A stretch of DNA of 64,000 nucleotides. Source: an uncultured Opitutales bacterium. GTDB lineage: Bacteria > Verrucomicrobiota > Verrucomicrobiia > Opitutales > Intestinicryptomonadaceae. Position 1 is the first letter of the stretch. Each line of letters starts with the position of its first letter. Made by a program: the position numbers and the translations under genes. The stretch is taken from NCBI GenBank assembly GCA_944389195.1, contig CALXLM010000040.1, positions 58,747 to 122,746 on the forward strand, written 5' to 3'. The notes under the pieces were generated by a model, which saw only the letters and a program-made list of their open reading frames with translations, did no database searches and had not been told where the DNA came from. Shown here in pieces: positions 1 to 9,877 of the stretch.

Positions 1-1192
<1,192 letters not shown>

Positions 1193-1879
1193 CTAATACA
1201 TCAGCCTGCGCACAAGCATGAACGCCTCGGCCGCCCTCATGCCCGAAATTGCGCCGCGCACTATCGCCAGCGACTTTAAAGCCTCTATGCTGCGGACGTC
1301 CGGAAAATATTTCAGCTGGCTCTTGTACGCCTGCACTGCTTTAAGCTTTAAATCTAAAAAGTCGTAAATTTCGTTAAAAACATTCGGGAGAAATCCGCCC
1401 TCAACGCATTCGATATTCCAATGTGTTTCGGAGAGAGTCTCGTACATTAAAACCTCCTTGATTTTTCTGCCGAATTCGGTGCATGTGCGCGCGGCCACCT
1501 GCGCGGCGTAAACTATTTCGCGGTGGTCCTTATGGAGATCGTTTATAAACGGAATGTAGAGAATGTCGGGTTCGACCTCCTTGATTACATCGACCACCAC
1601 CCTGTTGACCTTATACATCGGTTCGTCGTTCAGCAGAACGTTCGGAAGATCCCTGTATATCACGTTTTTGTAGTCCACGCCGAGAATCTCCATGGCCTCT
1701 TTCGTTTCCGCTCGTATCTCGGGCTTGTTGGGCTTCATCACGGGATTGTCGTCGCCGATGGAAGTCAAAACCGACACGAAAACGTCGTCGCCTCTCGATA
1801 CATGCTTCGCCATTGTGGCTCCGGCGCCGAGTGTTTCGTCGTCGTTGTGCGGGGCAAGCACCAATATTCTCTTTTTCAT
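1193..1879 (-). CDS. PIG-L/LmbE-family N-acetylsugar deacetylase
   Basis: This 228-residue protein belongs to the zinc-dependent PIG-L (LmbE) deacetylase family, which removes acetyl groups from GlcNAc-containing glycans, glycolipids or related small molecules. The N-terminal zinc motif PHNDDE is at residues 10-15 (H11, D14), and the second metal motif HKDH is at about 116-119. I start it at the ATG at 1879 because a GGAG lies nine bases upstream inside the end of the previous gene. Upstream extension adds unrelated residues. It follows the glycosyltransferase gene by five bases, so the two are translationally close and probably act on the same sugar. The substrate is unknown. No signal peptide is visible, so it is likely cytoplasmic. 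Confidence 0.88.
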   Translation of the reverse strand: MKKRILVLAPHNDDETLGAGATMAKHVSRGDDVFVSVLTSIGDDNPVMKPNKPEIRAETKEAMEILGVDYKNVIYRDLPNVLLNDEPMYKVNRVVVDVIKEVEPDILYIPFINDLHKDHREIVYAAQVAARTCTEFGRKIKEVLMYETLSETHWNIECVEGGFLPNVFNEIYDFLDLKLKAVQAYKSQLKYFPDVRSIEALKSLAIVRGAISGMRAAEAFMLVRRLMY

Positions 1880-1884
1880 ATTGT

Positions 1885-2616
1885 TTATCTCCAGTGTTCC
1901 CCGAGCCATTTAGGCGTCCGAACGTACCTGACAAATTTTTTAATTCCCCTGGTTTTTCCCGCCATAGCCTGGTCGGGCGTCGGATTTCCGTGAAAAACCA
2001 CCATTTTTGCGCCTTCGGGCAAAATCGGATCCGAAAAGAAGCAAAGCGGAAACGGGCGCATGCAGTTGTACTTAAAGCTCGGCATCCATTTTTTAGGCCA
2101 AAATTTGAGCCTCCCCGCCTTTGAAATGACGTCTGTCACGTATGCTTGTTCGTGGCGGTAGTTTTTCTTAACTTCGTCCATGTGCGACATAAAGTAGTCG
2201 TACAAAAAGCGCTCTTTGCCTGCTTCAAAACGGTACACGCCCGTCTCGCCAATCCCGTGTTTTTTCGACGGGCGCCAATGCTCGATGACAAAAAAGTCAC
2301 CCTCTATCTTGAAATAGTCGTCTATGTTTCCGACAATGACCGTATCGAGGTCCAGGAATAACACGCGGCCGTCGAGGCCGATGTCGTCTCTGAATGTGGA
2401 CAGTTTGCGCCAACCGCGCTCCTTATCCGGCGGCAAATCCATTTCCGGAAGAGGTCTGGCGTCTATGCGGCTGTCGAGCCCCCCTGTGTCGTCGGTAAAA
2501 CAGACGAACTTAAACGGCAGGGTCATATTGCGCGAAACCATATTGTATAGGCGGTTGACATACTCCGCCCCGTACTTGGTTCCCCACTTCATGGATAATA
2601 CGGTAAAATCAGCCAT
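1885..2616 (-). CDS. Glycosyltransferase with DxD motif
   Basis: This 243-residue cytoplasmic protein resembles small GT-A fold glycosyltransferases. It has an N-terminal strand (FTVLSMKWGTKYG), the FKFVCFTDD segment, and a DxD-type metal/nucleotide-sugar motif in LFLDLDTVIVGNIDDYF (residues 89-91). A later HGNPTPDQA segment is typical of these enzymes. The ATG at 2616 is preferred over the GTG at 2622 because CCGGAG lies five bases upstream of it. It begins 68 bp after the stop of the CheA-like kinase with no terminator between them, and the PIG-L deacetylase follows five bases after its stop. This suggests a sugar-transfer plus deacetylation pair at the end of the chemosensory operon. Donor and acceptor cannot be told from sequence. 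Confidence 0.82.
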   Translation of the reverse strand: MADFTVLSMKWGTKYGAEYVNRLYNMVSRNMTLPFKFVCFTDDTGGLDSRIDARPLPEMDLPPDKERGWRKLSTFRDDIGLDGRVLFLDLDTVIVGNIDDYFKIEGDFFVIEHWRPSKKHGIGETGVYRFEAGKERFLYDYFMSHMDEVKKNYRHEQAYVTDVISKAGRLKFWPKKWMPSFKYNCMRPFPLCFFSDPILPEGAKMVVFHGNPTPDQAMAGKTRGIKKFVRYVRTPKWLGEHWR

Positions 2617-2684
2617 TTCCACTCCGGTAGATTTAATTTGTAAAATATTCTATGTATCTTAAAGCGCGGTTTTTTGTCAAGACT

Positions 2685-5267
2685 CTACTTTAAAAGAGAC
2701 CTTATTGTGCGCAAAAACGAATCGTCCTGAAAGCTGCTTTTTGTAAGGTAGGCGTTGGCCCCCGCGGCCTTCCCGAGCGCTCGGTCTTCCGACCTGTCCT
2801 TATATGAAACTATCACCACGGGGACGGACGAATTCGCCTTCCTTATCCTTTCAACGAGCTCAAAACCCGTCATTCGCGGCATGTCGACGTCGCTGACCAC
2901 TATGTCGTAGTCGGAAAGCCGGAACGAATTCCAGCCGTCCATGCCGTCAACGGCGGTATCGACCGCGTACCCCGCCCCGGCTAAAATCTTGCGCTGCGTC
3001 TCGCGCACGGTGGCCGAATCGTCCACCACCAAAATCTTCTTTATTTTTACGGCGTCGGAGCTTTTTTCATATTCCGCCTCCGAAACGCCGCGCGCCGACA
3101 ATTTCTCGGCGTTGGCCATGAGGTCTTCGACATCGATTATTAGAACCGGAAGGCCGTCGTCCCCGAGCGAGGCCGCCGATATGCACGGAATTTTCCCGAG
3201 ATTTGCGTGAAGCGGCCTCACCACAAGCTCGACCTCGTTTGGAAGGCCGTCGACTTCAAACGCAAAAACGTCCCCCTTGTTTGCCGCAACCACCGCGTAA
3301 ATATCGTCTGAACGGCGCGGAGGCATGCGTCCGAACCCCAACACTTCGTATGCGGAAAGCAGCTTGACTTTTCTGCCCTCATATTCGAAGAAACTTGCCC
3401 CGTTTTCCGGCGATACGTCCGAATGGGAAAGCTTAACGGTTCTATAAATCCGCCCGAGGGGAAATGCGTACGGCTCGCCCCCTATGTTTACCGTGAGCGC
3501 CTTTATGACCGAGCGCGTAATCGGAAGCCTCATTGTAAAAGTCGCGCCGCCGCCCGGCGTCGTGGAAACAGAAATCCTTCCGCCGACCTCCCTCATCATC
3601 GACTGCACGACGTCGAGCCCCACACCCCTCCCGCTAAGTTGCGTGACTCCGTCTTTTGTTGTGAAATTCGGCAGAAAAAGAAATTCGAAAAGCTCGTCGG
3701 CCGGCATTTTCTCGAGTATTTCCGGAGACACGAGATTTTTCTCCAATATCCTCGACCTGATTTTAACCTCGTCGAGCCCCGCGCCGTCGTCGCTTAGCTG
3801 GAGCATCAGAAACCCGGCCGAATGCCATGCGCTCAGAGCTATTTTCCCCGCAGGCGGCTTGCCTCGCGCCGCCCTCACCTCGGGAAGCTCTATGCCGTGG
3901 TCGCACGCGTTTCGTATGAGCTGTGTAATCGGAGCCTCGAGTTTTTCCAGGACGTCCCGGTCCACCGGAACGTCCTTACCGCGTATTTCAAAAGAAATTT
4001 TCTTTCCCGATTCCTTTGCGAGATCGCGAACCATTCTCGGAAACGCCGTAATGCCGTCGGAGAACGGACGCATTCTGCTTGCAAGAACCTCCGTGTATAG
4101 CCTGTCTGAAAGCATAACGTTGCGGCGCGAATATTCTCCGAGCGCGTCCATCTGCGCGCGCGAGTCGTCCACAAGGGAGCGCATCGATTTTCTTAGCTGC
4201 TCCAACCTCGCCATAGCCGCGTCAGAGCCGCGCGTTCCCTCGAGCGAATTCATCGCGCTTTCGAGCTGCCGCACAGCCTGTTCCTGCAAATCCTTCATGG
4301 ACGCGGCAGACTCCCTGTACAATTCGACGCGCCTGTTTTCTATAAGAATCTCGGCTGCAAGCTCCATAAGCGAACTTAAGCTTTTCGCCGAAACCCTTAT
4401 GAACGAGTCGTTTCTTCCTGCCTTTTTTTGTGCGGGCTGCCTTGCCGGAGGCCTGTTCGGCCACCGCTTCGGAGTGCGCCCGGCCTCTATTTCGCGCAGC
4501 TGCCCCATTAACTCCCCAAAACGCGAGCGGTTCATCGTCTCGAATCCGCAGTCGCGCAAATCGCCGATAAAATCCGCGCAATCGAGCAGAGAGTCGAGGG
4601 AATCCGAACTTATGGCTATTTTTGCGTTTTGAGCCGCAGAAAAGCAGTTTTCCATCTGGTGCATGAACGAGACTATGTCGCCGAGCCCCACTACGCGCGC
4701 GGCCCCTTTTAGGCTGTGGCTTGCGCGCATAAGTTTTTCGAGCTTTTGAGGGTTTGAAAAATCGTCCTCAAGCTCCACGAGCGTGTCGGAAAGCGATGCG
4801 AGCTGGTTGCCCACCTCCTCCATAAAAATCGCCTTCATGGACGCGTCTATCGCCGGAAGCCTGTCCGCCGGAGCGCCTGGCGCGGCCGGCGACTGGCTTT
4901 GGGCAGGCTGATCTTCGGCGCGAAAGTCGGATTTCAGAATCTCGTCGAATTTAGGGTCTGCCTCAGATATCCGCGACTCCGCATCGTCTATTCCCGCGTG
5001 CGCTATCTCCGCCAAAACGCCGACTGCAAAAGAAAACGATGAGTTAAATTTGCCTGCCCCCTCAGCCCTGTGCAAGAAATCCTCGATTTTTTCGCATACA
5101 GAGGCGTATTTTAAAAATCCTAGCATGCGCGCCGCGCCCCTAAGCGCACTTGCCGCCCGCGCTCCCTCCTGAGTCCCGACGCGCCCCGACAAAAGTTCCT
5201 CCAAAGTCCGACATTGCGCGCGCGACTCCCTCACGAAAAGGTCGAGCATGAATTGGTCTTTTTTCAT
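2685..5267 (-). CDS. Wsp-type hybrid chemotaxis histidine kinase (CheA-REC)
   Basis: This 860-residue kinase has the WspE-like layout. It comprises a degenerate Hpt-like segment (residues 1-95), a functional-looking Hpt domain with RASHSLKGAAR and phosphoacceptor His184, a dimerisation region (about 285-400) and a HATPase domain. The HATPase carries the N box IRNACDHGIE at 451-460, DDGAG at 493-497 and GRGVGLDVV at 547-555. A CheW-like regulatory domain (about 584-720) and a C-terminal receiver (744-860) with Asp793 and Lys843 follow. The first Hpt-like segment reads AASALRGAAR, so its His is replaced by Ser40. There is no P2 CheY-binding domain, as expected for hybrid CheA. Its ATG overlaps the previous stop as ATGA, indicating translational coupling. 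The output is not obvious because no CheB or GGDEF gene follows. Confidence 0.92.
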   Translation of the reverse strand: MKKDQFMLDLFVRESRAQCRTLEELLSGRVGTQEGARAASALRGAARMLGFLKYASVCEKIEDFLHRAEGAGKFNSSFSFAVGVLAEIAHAGIDDAESRISEADPKFDEILKSDFRAEDQPAQSQSPAAPGAPADRLPAIDASMKAIFMEEVGNQLASLSDTLVELEDDFSNPQKLEKLMRASHSLKGAARVVGLGDIVSFMHQMENCFSAAQNAKIAISSDSLDSLLDCADFIGDLRDCGFETMNRSRFGELMGQLREIEAGRTPKRWPNRPPARQPAQKKAGRNDSFIRVSAKSLSSLMELAAEILIENRRVELYRESAASMKDLQEQAVRQLESAMNSLEGTRGSDAAMARLEQLRKSMRSLVDDSRAQMDALGEYSRRNVMLSDRLYTEVLASRMRPFSDGITAFPRMVRDLAKESGKKISFEIRGKDVPVDRDVLEKLEAPITQLIRNACDHGIELPEVRAARGKPPAGKIALSAWHSAGFLMLQLSDDGAGLDEVKIRSRILEKNLVSPEILEKMPADELFEFLFLPNFTTKDGVTQLSGRGVGLDVVQSMMREVGGRISVSTTPGGGATFTMRLPITRSVIKALTVNIGGEPYAFPLGRIYRTVKLSHSDVSPENGASFFEYEGRKVKLLSAYEVLGFGRMPPRRSDDIYAVVAANKGDVFAFEVDGLPNEVELVVRPLHANLGKIPCISAASLGDDGLPVLIIDVEDLMANAEKLSARGVSEAEYEKSSDAVKIKKILVVDDSATVRETQRKILAGAGYAVDTAVDGMDGWNSFRLSDYDIVVSDVDMPRMTGFELVERIRKANSSVPVVIVSYKDRSEDRALGKAAGANAYLTKSSFQDDSFLRTIRSLLK

Positions 5268-5899
5268 AATTTCCTTTTTGTGATTGCGCCCAAAAGAATT
5301 TCAAAATCTATAAGAACGGCATCTTCGCCGCCGCACTTGAATTTTTTGCCCACATACCACGGATCGGAAGGGTCGGCATCGGAAAGCGAAGCTGCGTCCG
5401 GAGATGCTGCGCCCTTTGCGAAGTCGGCAGTAAACGCAAAACGATCGCTTGAGGAAGCGCAGACTACAATGCACTTCCTCTTTTCCCCGCACTCCGGCAA
5501 GGAAAACAGATTAGCCAAATCGACCGTCAAGACAAGCTCTCCGTTTATGTTGGCTATCCCCGCCACAGACGCGTCGCGCCTAAACGGTATTCCGTGAACC
5601 ATTCGCATCGTCGCGACCTCCGATACGGATCTTGCCGGCAGCGCGAAAAGGCGGCCGCACAAACCGAACACGAACAGGCGTCCCCCTGTGGAGGCTGATA
5701 TCCCGTGCGCATGTTCAACCCCCTCCGCCCATTCGTCGAAATACTCGGCGGGAATTTTTCTTTCGAACAGCTCTTTTGAGGCGTCCGAATACACGGGGCA
5801 ATTCGCGCAATGTATGGCCTCCAAAAGTTTTTCGCAGGTGGAGTCTCCCCATATCCCCTCCGAATTCCAGCATCTTACGCGCGCGTTTTCAGGCTTCAT
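5264..5899 (-). CDS. WspD-like CheW coupling protein with Cys-rich N-terminus
   Basis: This 211-residue protein has a C-terminal CheW fold from about residue 72 (GGRLFVFGLCGRLFALPA, then VHGIPFRRDASVAGIANING). CheW proteins couple receptors to CheA. The N-terminal extension has four cysteines (C10, C22, C31, C34) in CWNSEGIWGDSTC and HCANCPVYS. I recall this pattern as typical of WspD-type CheW proteins of alternative-function chemosensory systems. Its start overlaps the end of the preceding CheW gene by 11 bp, and its stop overlaps the kinase start by four bases. Order and overlaps make it part of one operon with the receptor, first CheW and hybrid CheA. The role of the cysteines is unknown. 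Confidence 0.88.
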   Translation of the reverse strand: MKPENARVRCWNSEGIWGDSTCEKLLEAIHCANCPVYSDASKELFERKIPAEYFDEWAEGVEHAHGISASTGGRLFVFGLCGRLFALPARSVSEVATMRMVHGIPFRRDASVAGIANINGELVLTVDLANLFSLPECGEKRKCIVVCASSSDRFAFTADFAKGAASPDAASLSDADPSDPWYVGKKFKCGGEDAVLIDFEILLGAITKRKL

Positions 5900-6311
5900 A
5901 TTCGAATAGACTCCCGTCTAAAATTTTTTCAAGATTTACAATCTCCACAGATTCATTTCCAGAACGGGCGGTTATAAAAACCCGCGTGTCTTCGCCGGAA
6001 ATTTCCGGGTCGGGAAACTCCAAAACCTGGGAAACGCGTTCGGCTATCAACGCGATTTTCAGGCGCGCTCCGCCGAAATCCACGCTCGCCAATATGTGCC
6101 TCGTTCCGAAAAGCCGCATGGCAGGCTTTGAAGTAATAGCAAAATTCAAATCGAACGCCGGCACCCTGTTCTTCCCGTCGCCATGCCAGCCCACGAAGGG
6201 AAGCGGGTGTGAATTGTCCGGATTCAAATCGAATGCTGGCAAAACCGTTAGGACGTTTTTCAAGTCCAAGCCGTAGGCCTTTCCGCCCGCCATGAAAGTC
6301 AGGGCAAACAT
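5889..6311 (-). CDS. WspB-like CheW coupling protein
   Basis: This is a single-domain CheW protein of 140 residues, starting MFALTFMAGGKAYGLDL and containing PFVGWHGDGKNRVPAFDL, KIALIAERVSQVLEF and a C-terminal IVNLEKILDG. It should bridge the methyl-accepting receptor and the hybrid CheA. The ATG at 6311 lies one base beyond the receptor stop (TGATATG) with AGGGG ten bases upstream. A longer frame back to 6362 lies within the receptor gene and is less likely. In Pseudomonas Wsp operons a CheR gene (wspC) lies between this gene and wspD. Here wspB and wspD overlap directly, so there is no room for CheR. Confidence 0.88.
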   Translation of the reverse strand: MFALTFMAGGKAYGLDLKNVLTVLPAFDLNPDNSHPLPFVGWHGDGKNRVPAFDLNFAITSKPAMRLFGTRHILASVDFGGARLKIALIAERVSQVLEFPDPEISGEDTRVFITARSGNESVEIVNLEKILDGSLFEYEA

Positions 6312-6312
6312 A

Positions 6313-8547
6313 TCACGAATTCCCCTTTGAATCGATGTCGAACATCGAAATTTCGCCGGCAAGCTTGCCTACAGACTCTCGCAGTTGCGCCCTGCTTGAG
6401 GACACGTCGCGCAATAAGGATGATGCCTTTTTCAGGATGTCCCCGAGGCCTGACATCGAGTCGCCTACCTTTGCCAAATCCATGCGTTGCGACTGCACGC
6501 CAGCCGACAGCCTTTCGATTTGGGGGGCTATCGACTGCATTTTCGCCGCAACTTCGTCCATGTAGGATATTATATGTCCGATGTCGGCGCCTCCGATGCG
6601 TATTTCCTCGGCAAATTTTTCCATCTCGGAAACGCCCGACGCAACAGCACTTTGCATGTCTTTTACTATGCTTTCAATATCCTCCGCCGCGGTGGCTGTC
6701 TGTTCTGCAAGCCTTCCTATTTCGCGCGCCACCACTGCAAAGCCTACCCCGTACGAACCTGCCTTTTCCGCCTCAATGGAGGCGTTGAGAGAAAGCAGAT
6801 TCGTCTCTTCGGCGACTTTTGATATAGCCGTCACAACCGTATTGATGTTCGCGGCGCGCTCGCTTATGATTGCGAGCCTGCGCGACACCGCCGAGGTGCT
6901 GCGCGAAAACGCGCCCATAGTCGATTCCATTTCCGATATCTGGCGCCTGCCCTCGCCCGCCATGAGGGCGCCAGCCGACGCGCTTTCGGAAAGTTCGTCG
7001 GCAGTATCGCACAGGTTCCGGGACGTTTCGTTCATCTGCTTTATCGACACAAAAATCGACGAAGCTCCGCCGTGAAAATCCCTCAGGCTTTCCTCGTAGT
7101 TTTCCGACGCCTTTTCTATGTCAGCAGTGGAGTCGGCTATGTTCAAACTCGCAAATTTCATCTGCAAGACAAGCGCGCGCAACTTTGAAGCCATTCTGTT
7201 CATCGCGCGCAAAAGCCTTCCTGTTTCGTCGGCGGACGTCTCGGAATTTTGTATATCCATGCGGAAATTGCCGCGCGCTATCTCCTCCGCAATTCTCGTC
7301 GAGCTGGCTATGCGCGAAAGCATTCCCTTGGAAAAGTAAAGCGCCAAAAACATTACCGCCAGAAAAACCGCCGTTCCGCAAAGTTCCCTGAACACGGAAG
7401 CGTATATTGGCGCAAAAAGTTCTTCCTCCGGCACGACGTGCACCACGACCCAATTCCCCGGCCTTATGAGGCTCTGTGATACGCAATAAGTTTTTAAGGT
7501 CTGTGGGTCGCGGTAGCGGGAAACGCTTTTTTCTATGCTTTCTATTATTATGGAATTTTTAGACGCCTCGAACGCCGCCTTCAGCATATCGCGGTATGTC
7601 GTTTTATATTTCGACAGGTCGCCCTTCACAGAATTCATATCGTCGCGCACCAGCTGGCCGTTTTCGTCGCGAAGCAAAGCCATTGTGAAGTTTCCTGATT
7701 CGTCGGTCAGCAGATCGTCGATTGAAAGCGTGCGCAAATTTTCGTTTTTTGTGGCAGATATTATCCTCCCCTGAGAACTGATTAAAAATATGTCCTCACC
7801 CTTGAGGGTTTTCATAGAACCCAACATCGACGATATGGACGCCAAATCACGGTCGAAAGCAACCTGTCCGGAAAACTTCCCGTCATGGAATATCGGGGCA
7901 GAGTACTCTACCATCATGACGTTGTTCGAGTACAGGTAAGGCTCGGTGACGATAAACGCCTCCTTGTCGCCTGCCTCCATTTTTTTTCTAAGGCCCGCGG
8001 AGTACATCGCCGTATCTATATTCATCAAAGGCTCGATACTAAGTTCGCCTTTTGCGCGCGACCAATATGCGATGAATCTGCCCCCCTCCGACTTGGCAAT
8101 CCATTCGTCCATGGACACCGAGGTTTTATTGCGCGAAAAATCGTAGGCATCTATGCCTCCGTCGGCGGAAACTGGTTTGCCGTCGCGCAAGTTTTTCAAG
8201 CCCTGTTCGGTGTTAAAATCGGCAAGGTCTGCGTTGACTTCATAACCGACGCTCGCGCCTATATACATGGGAAACTCCAAAAGAACGTCCCTTATCAACC
8301 CGACGCTTTCGGGCCTTTTGCCGAAAAGCACGGACGCCCCCTCGGCCGCCGTTTTCGACACCGCGACTCCGCGGGTGTTTTCGGCAGAAACTCGGGATGC
8401 TATCAATTCCGTATCCGATATGAATTTGGATTCGGATATAGCCTTGAGTGTCTCGTAATTAGAAAGCGAATTGAAAGCCGTTATCGCCAAATCGGCAAAA
8501 AAAATCGGCAGTATTATGTACAGTAAAATCTTTGTCCGTATTTTCAT
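6313..8547 (-). CDS. WspA-like methyl-accepting chemotaxis receptor
   Basis: This 744-residue inner-membrane receptor has TM1 at about residues 8-28, a large periplasmic sensor (about 30-386) resembling double Cache domains, TM2 at about 387-406 and a HAMP domain at about 408-460. A long cytoplasmic coiled coil follows, with the conserved signalling hairpin EETNLLSLNASIEAEKAG then GFAVVAREIGRLAEQTA. The IEAEKAG version of the hairpin is what I recall for Wsp-type receptors. It ends in DIDSKGNS without a CheR-binding pentapeptide, consistent with no CheR gene in the operon. It is the first gene of the minus-strand chemosensory operon. The divergent purC gene starts about 160 bp upstream, so the promoter should lie in 8548-8705. 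The ligand is unknown. Confidence 0.93.
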   Translation of the reverse strand: MKIRTKILLYIILPIFFADLAITAFNSLSNYETLKAISESKFISDTELIASRVSAENTRGVAVSKTAAEGASVLFGKRPESVGLIRDVLLEFPMYIGASVGYEVNADLADFNTEQGLKNLRDGKPVSADGGIDAYDFSRNKTSVSMDEWIAKSEGGRFIAYWSRAKGELSIEPLMNIDTAMYSAGLRKKMEAGDKEAFIVTEPYLYSNNVMMVEYSAPIFHDGKFSGQVAFDRDLASISSMLGSMKTLKGEDIFLISSQGRIISATKNENLRTLSIDDLLTDESGNFTMALLRDENGQLVRDDMNSVKGDLSKYKTTYRDMLKAAFEASKNSIIIESIEKSVSRYRDPQTLKTYCVSQSLIRPGNWVVVHVVPEEELFAPIYASVFRELCGTAVFLAVMFLALYFSKGMLSRIASSTRIAEEIARGNFRMDIQNSETSADETGRLLRAMNRMASKLRALVLQMKFASLNIADSTADIEKASENYEESLRDFHGGASSIFVSIKQMNETSRNLCDTADELSESASAGALMAGEGRRQISEMESTMGAFSRSTSAVSRRLAIISERAANINTVVTAISKVAEETNLLSLNASIEAEKAGSYGVGFAVVAREIGRLAEQTATAAEDIESIVKDMQSAVASGVSEMEKFAEEIRIGGADIGHIISYMDEVAAKMQSIAPQIERLSAGVQSQRMDLAKVGDSMSGLGDILKKASSLLRDVSSSRAQLRESVGKLAGEISMFDIDSKGNS

Positions 8548-8705
8548 AATTGAATTTTGCGGCGCCGCTTTCCCGCGCCTATGTTCACAATGCTACCAAA
8601 GCCCGCTGCCCTTGCAAGATTTTTCACCCCGCTAATTTGGGGCCGCCGGGACACCCATGTTTATTAGACTTGATTTTTGTTCCGGCGCGATATGATGTAT
8701 CTTCC

Positions 8706-9602
8706 ATGAAATTCAATCTCCCAAAAGAACCCCTGATGAGCGTAGACAACCTGCCTTTTAAAAAAATAGCGACAGGCAAAGTAAGGGAAAATTTCGACCT
8801 CGACGACGAACTTTTAATTGTCGCCACCGACCGCATTTCGGCTTTCGACGTGATAATGCCGAACGGCATTCCCGGCAAGGGGGTTTTGCTCACGCAAATA
8901 AGCCTCTGGTGGTTTGAACAGGCGGCAAAATTCATGCCGACGCACGTCGTTCCCGGCCACTCCGAACGCATACGCGGACTTCTAAAGGATTTTCCCCATC
9001 TTATCGACCGCTCGATGGTCGTTAAAAAGCTAAAGCCGATGCCCATAGAGGCAATTGTGCGCGGATACCTCGCGGGAAGCGGCTGGAAGGAATATAAGAA
9101 CACCGGAAAACTCTTTGAATTTCAACTTCCCGAAGGGCTGCTCGAAAGCCAAAAGCTGCCGGAACCGCTCTTTACTCCTACTACAAAAGCCGCAGAGGGT
9201 CACGATATGCCCATAACCAACGCAGAATGCGAAAAAATCCTCGGCTCAGAAATATTCGGAAAGATAAAAGAGGCAAGCATTGAGCTCTACAAGATGGGGG
9301 CAAAAAAAGCCGCGGAATGCGGAATAATCCTTGCCGATACGAAATTCGAATTCGGCACAGACGAAAGCGGAAAGCTCTACCTCATAGACGAAGTTTTAAC
9401 ACCCGACTCTTCCAGATATTGGCCCGCGGACAAATATGAAGTCGGGCGTCCGCAGGCTTCGTACGACAAGCAATACGTGCGCGACTGGCTCGAGAATTTG
9501 GGCTGGGACAAAAAGGCTCCCGGCCCGGTGCTCCCGCCGGAAGTCGTAGAAAACACGCTCGCATGCTACTCGGCCGCTCTCTCGAAACTGATGGATAAAT
9601 AG
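8706..9602 (+). CDS. purC: Phosphoribosylaminoimidazole-succinocarboxamide synthase
   Basis: This 298-residue enzyme joins aspartate to CAIR in an ATP-dependent step of purine synthesis. Recognisable family segments are KKIATGKVRENFDL at the N-terminus, VATDRISAFDVIMPNGIPGK, VPGHSERI, EAIVRGYLAGSGW, TPTTKAAEGHD, LADTKFEFG and DEVLTPDSSRYWP. The ATG at 8706 (MKFNLPKEPL) is chosen because the family usually has few residues before the GKVR motif. The ATG at 8736 is an alternative, and neither has a strong ribosome-binding site. The gene stands alone, diverging from the chemosensory operon, and a clear terminator follows 32 bp after its stop. Confidence 0.95.
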   Translation: MKFNLPKEPLMSVDNLPFKKIATGKVRENFDLDDELLIVATDRISAFDVIMPNGIPGKGVLLTQISLWWFEQAAKFMPTHVVPGHSERIRGLLKDFPHLIDRSMVVKKLKPMPIEAIVRGYLAGSGWKEYKNTGKLFEFQLPEGLLESQKLPEPLFTPTTKAAEGHDMPITNAECEKILGSEIFGKIKEASIELYKMGAKKAAECGIILADTKFEFGTDESGKLYLIDEVLTPDSSRYWPADKYEVGRPQASYDKQYVRDWLENLGWDKKAPGPVLPPEVVENTLACYSAALSKLMDK

Positions 9603-9634
9603 CCTATTGCGCATGCGCGCATCCACTTTTTTAG

Positions 9635-9672
9635 CGCCTTGCCTCCGTTTTGGCAGGCTTGGCGTTTTTTTT
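9635..9672 (+). terminator. Intrinsic terminator of purC
   Basis: The arms CGCCTTGCCT (9635-9644) and AGGCTTGGCG (9655-9664) pair as 4 bp, a 2-nt T-T internal mismatch, then 4 bp, with a ten-base loop. A run of eight T follows. It lies just after the purC stop on the same strand. Confidence 0.8.
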
Positions 9673-9877
9673 GCGCGAATAAACGGCTGCCCGCCGCCAA
9701 ACTCAAACGGGCGATGTAAAAATTCCCGTAAAAAAATAATGGCAGCAAATGGCGCTAAAAAAAAACGCAAAGCGCCGGCTCCCACAAAATGCCTGCGCGC
9801 CTTCCGAATCTTTATTTGCGCGCAAGAGCAACTATGCGCGCGAAGCCCTAACGCGCGCGACGGCAAGGCGGGCCTTA

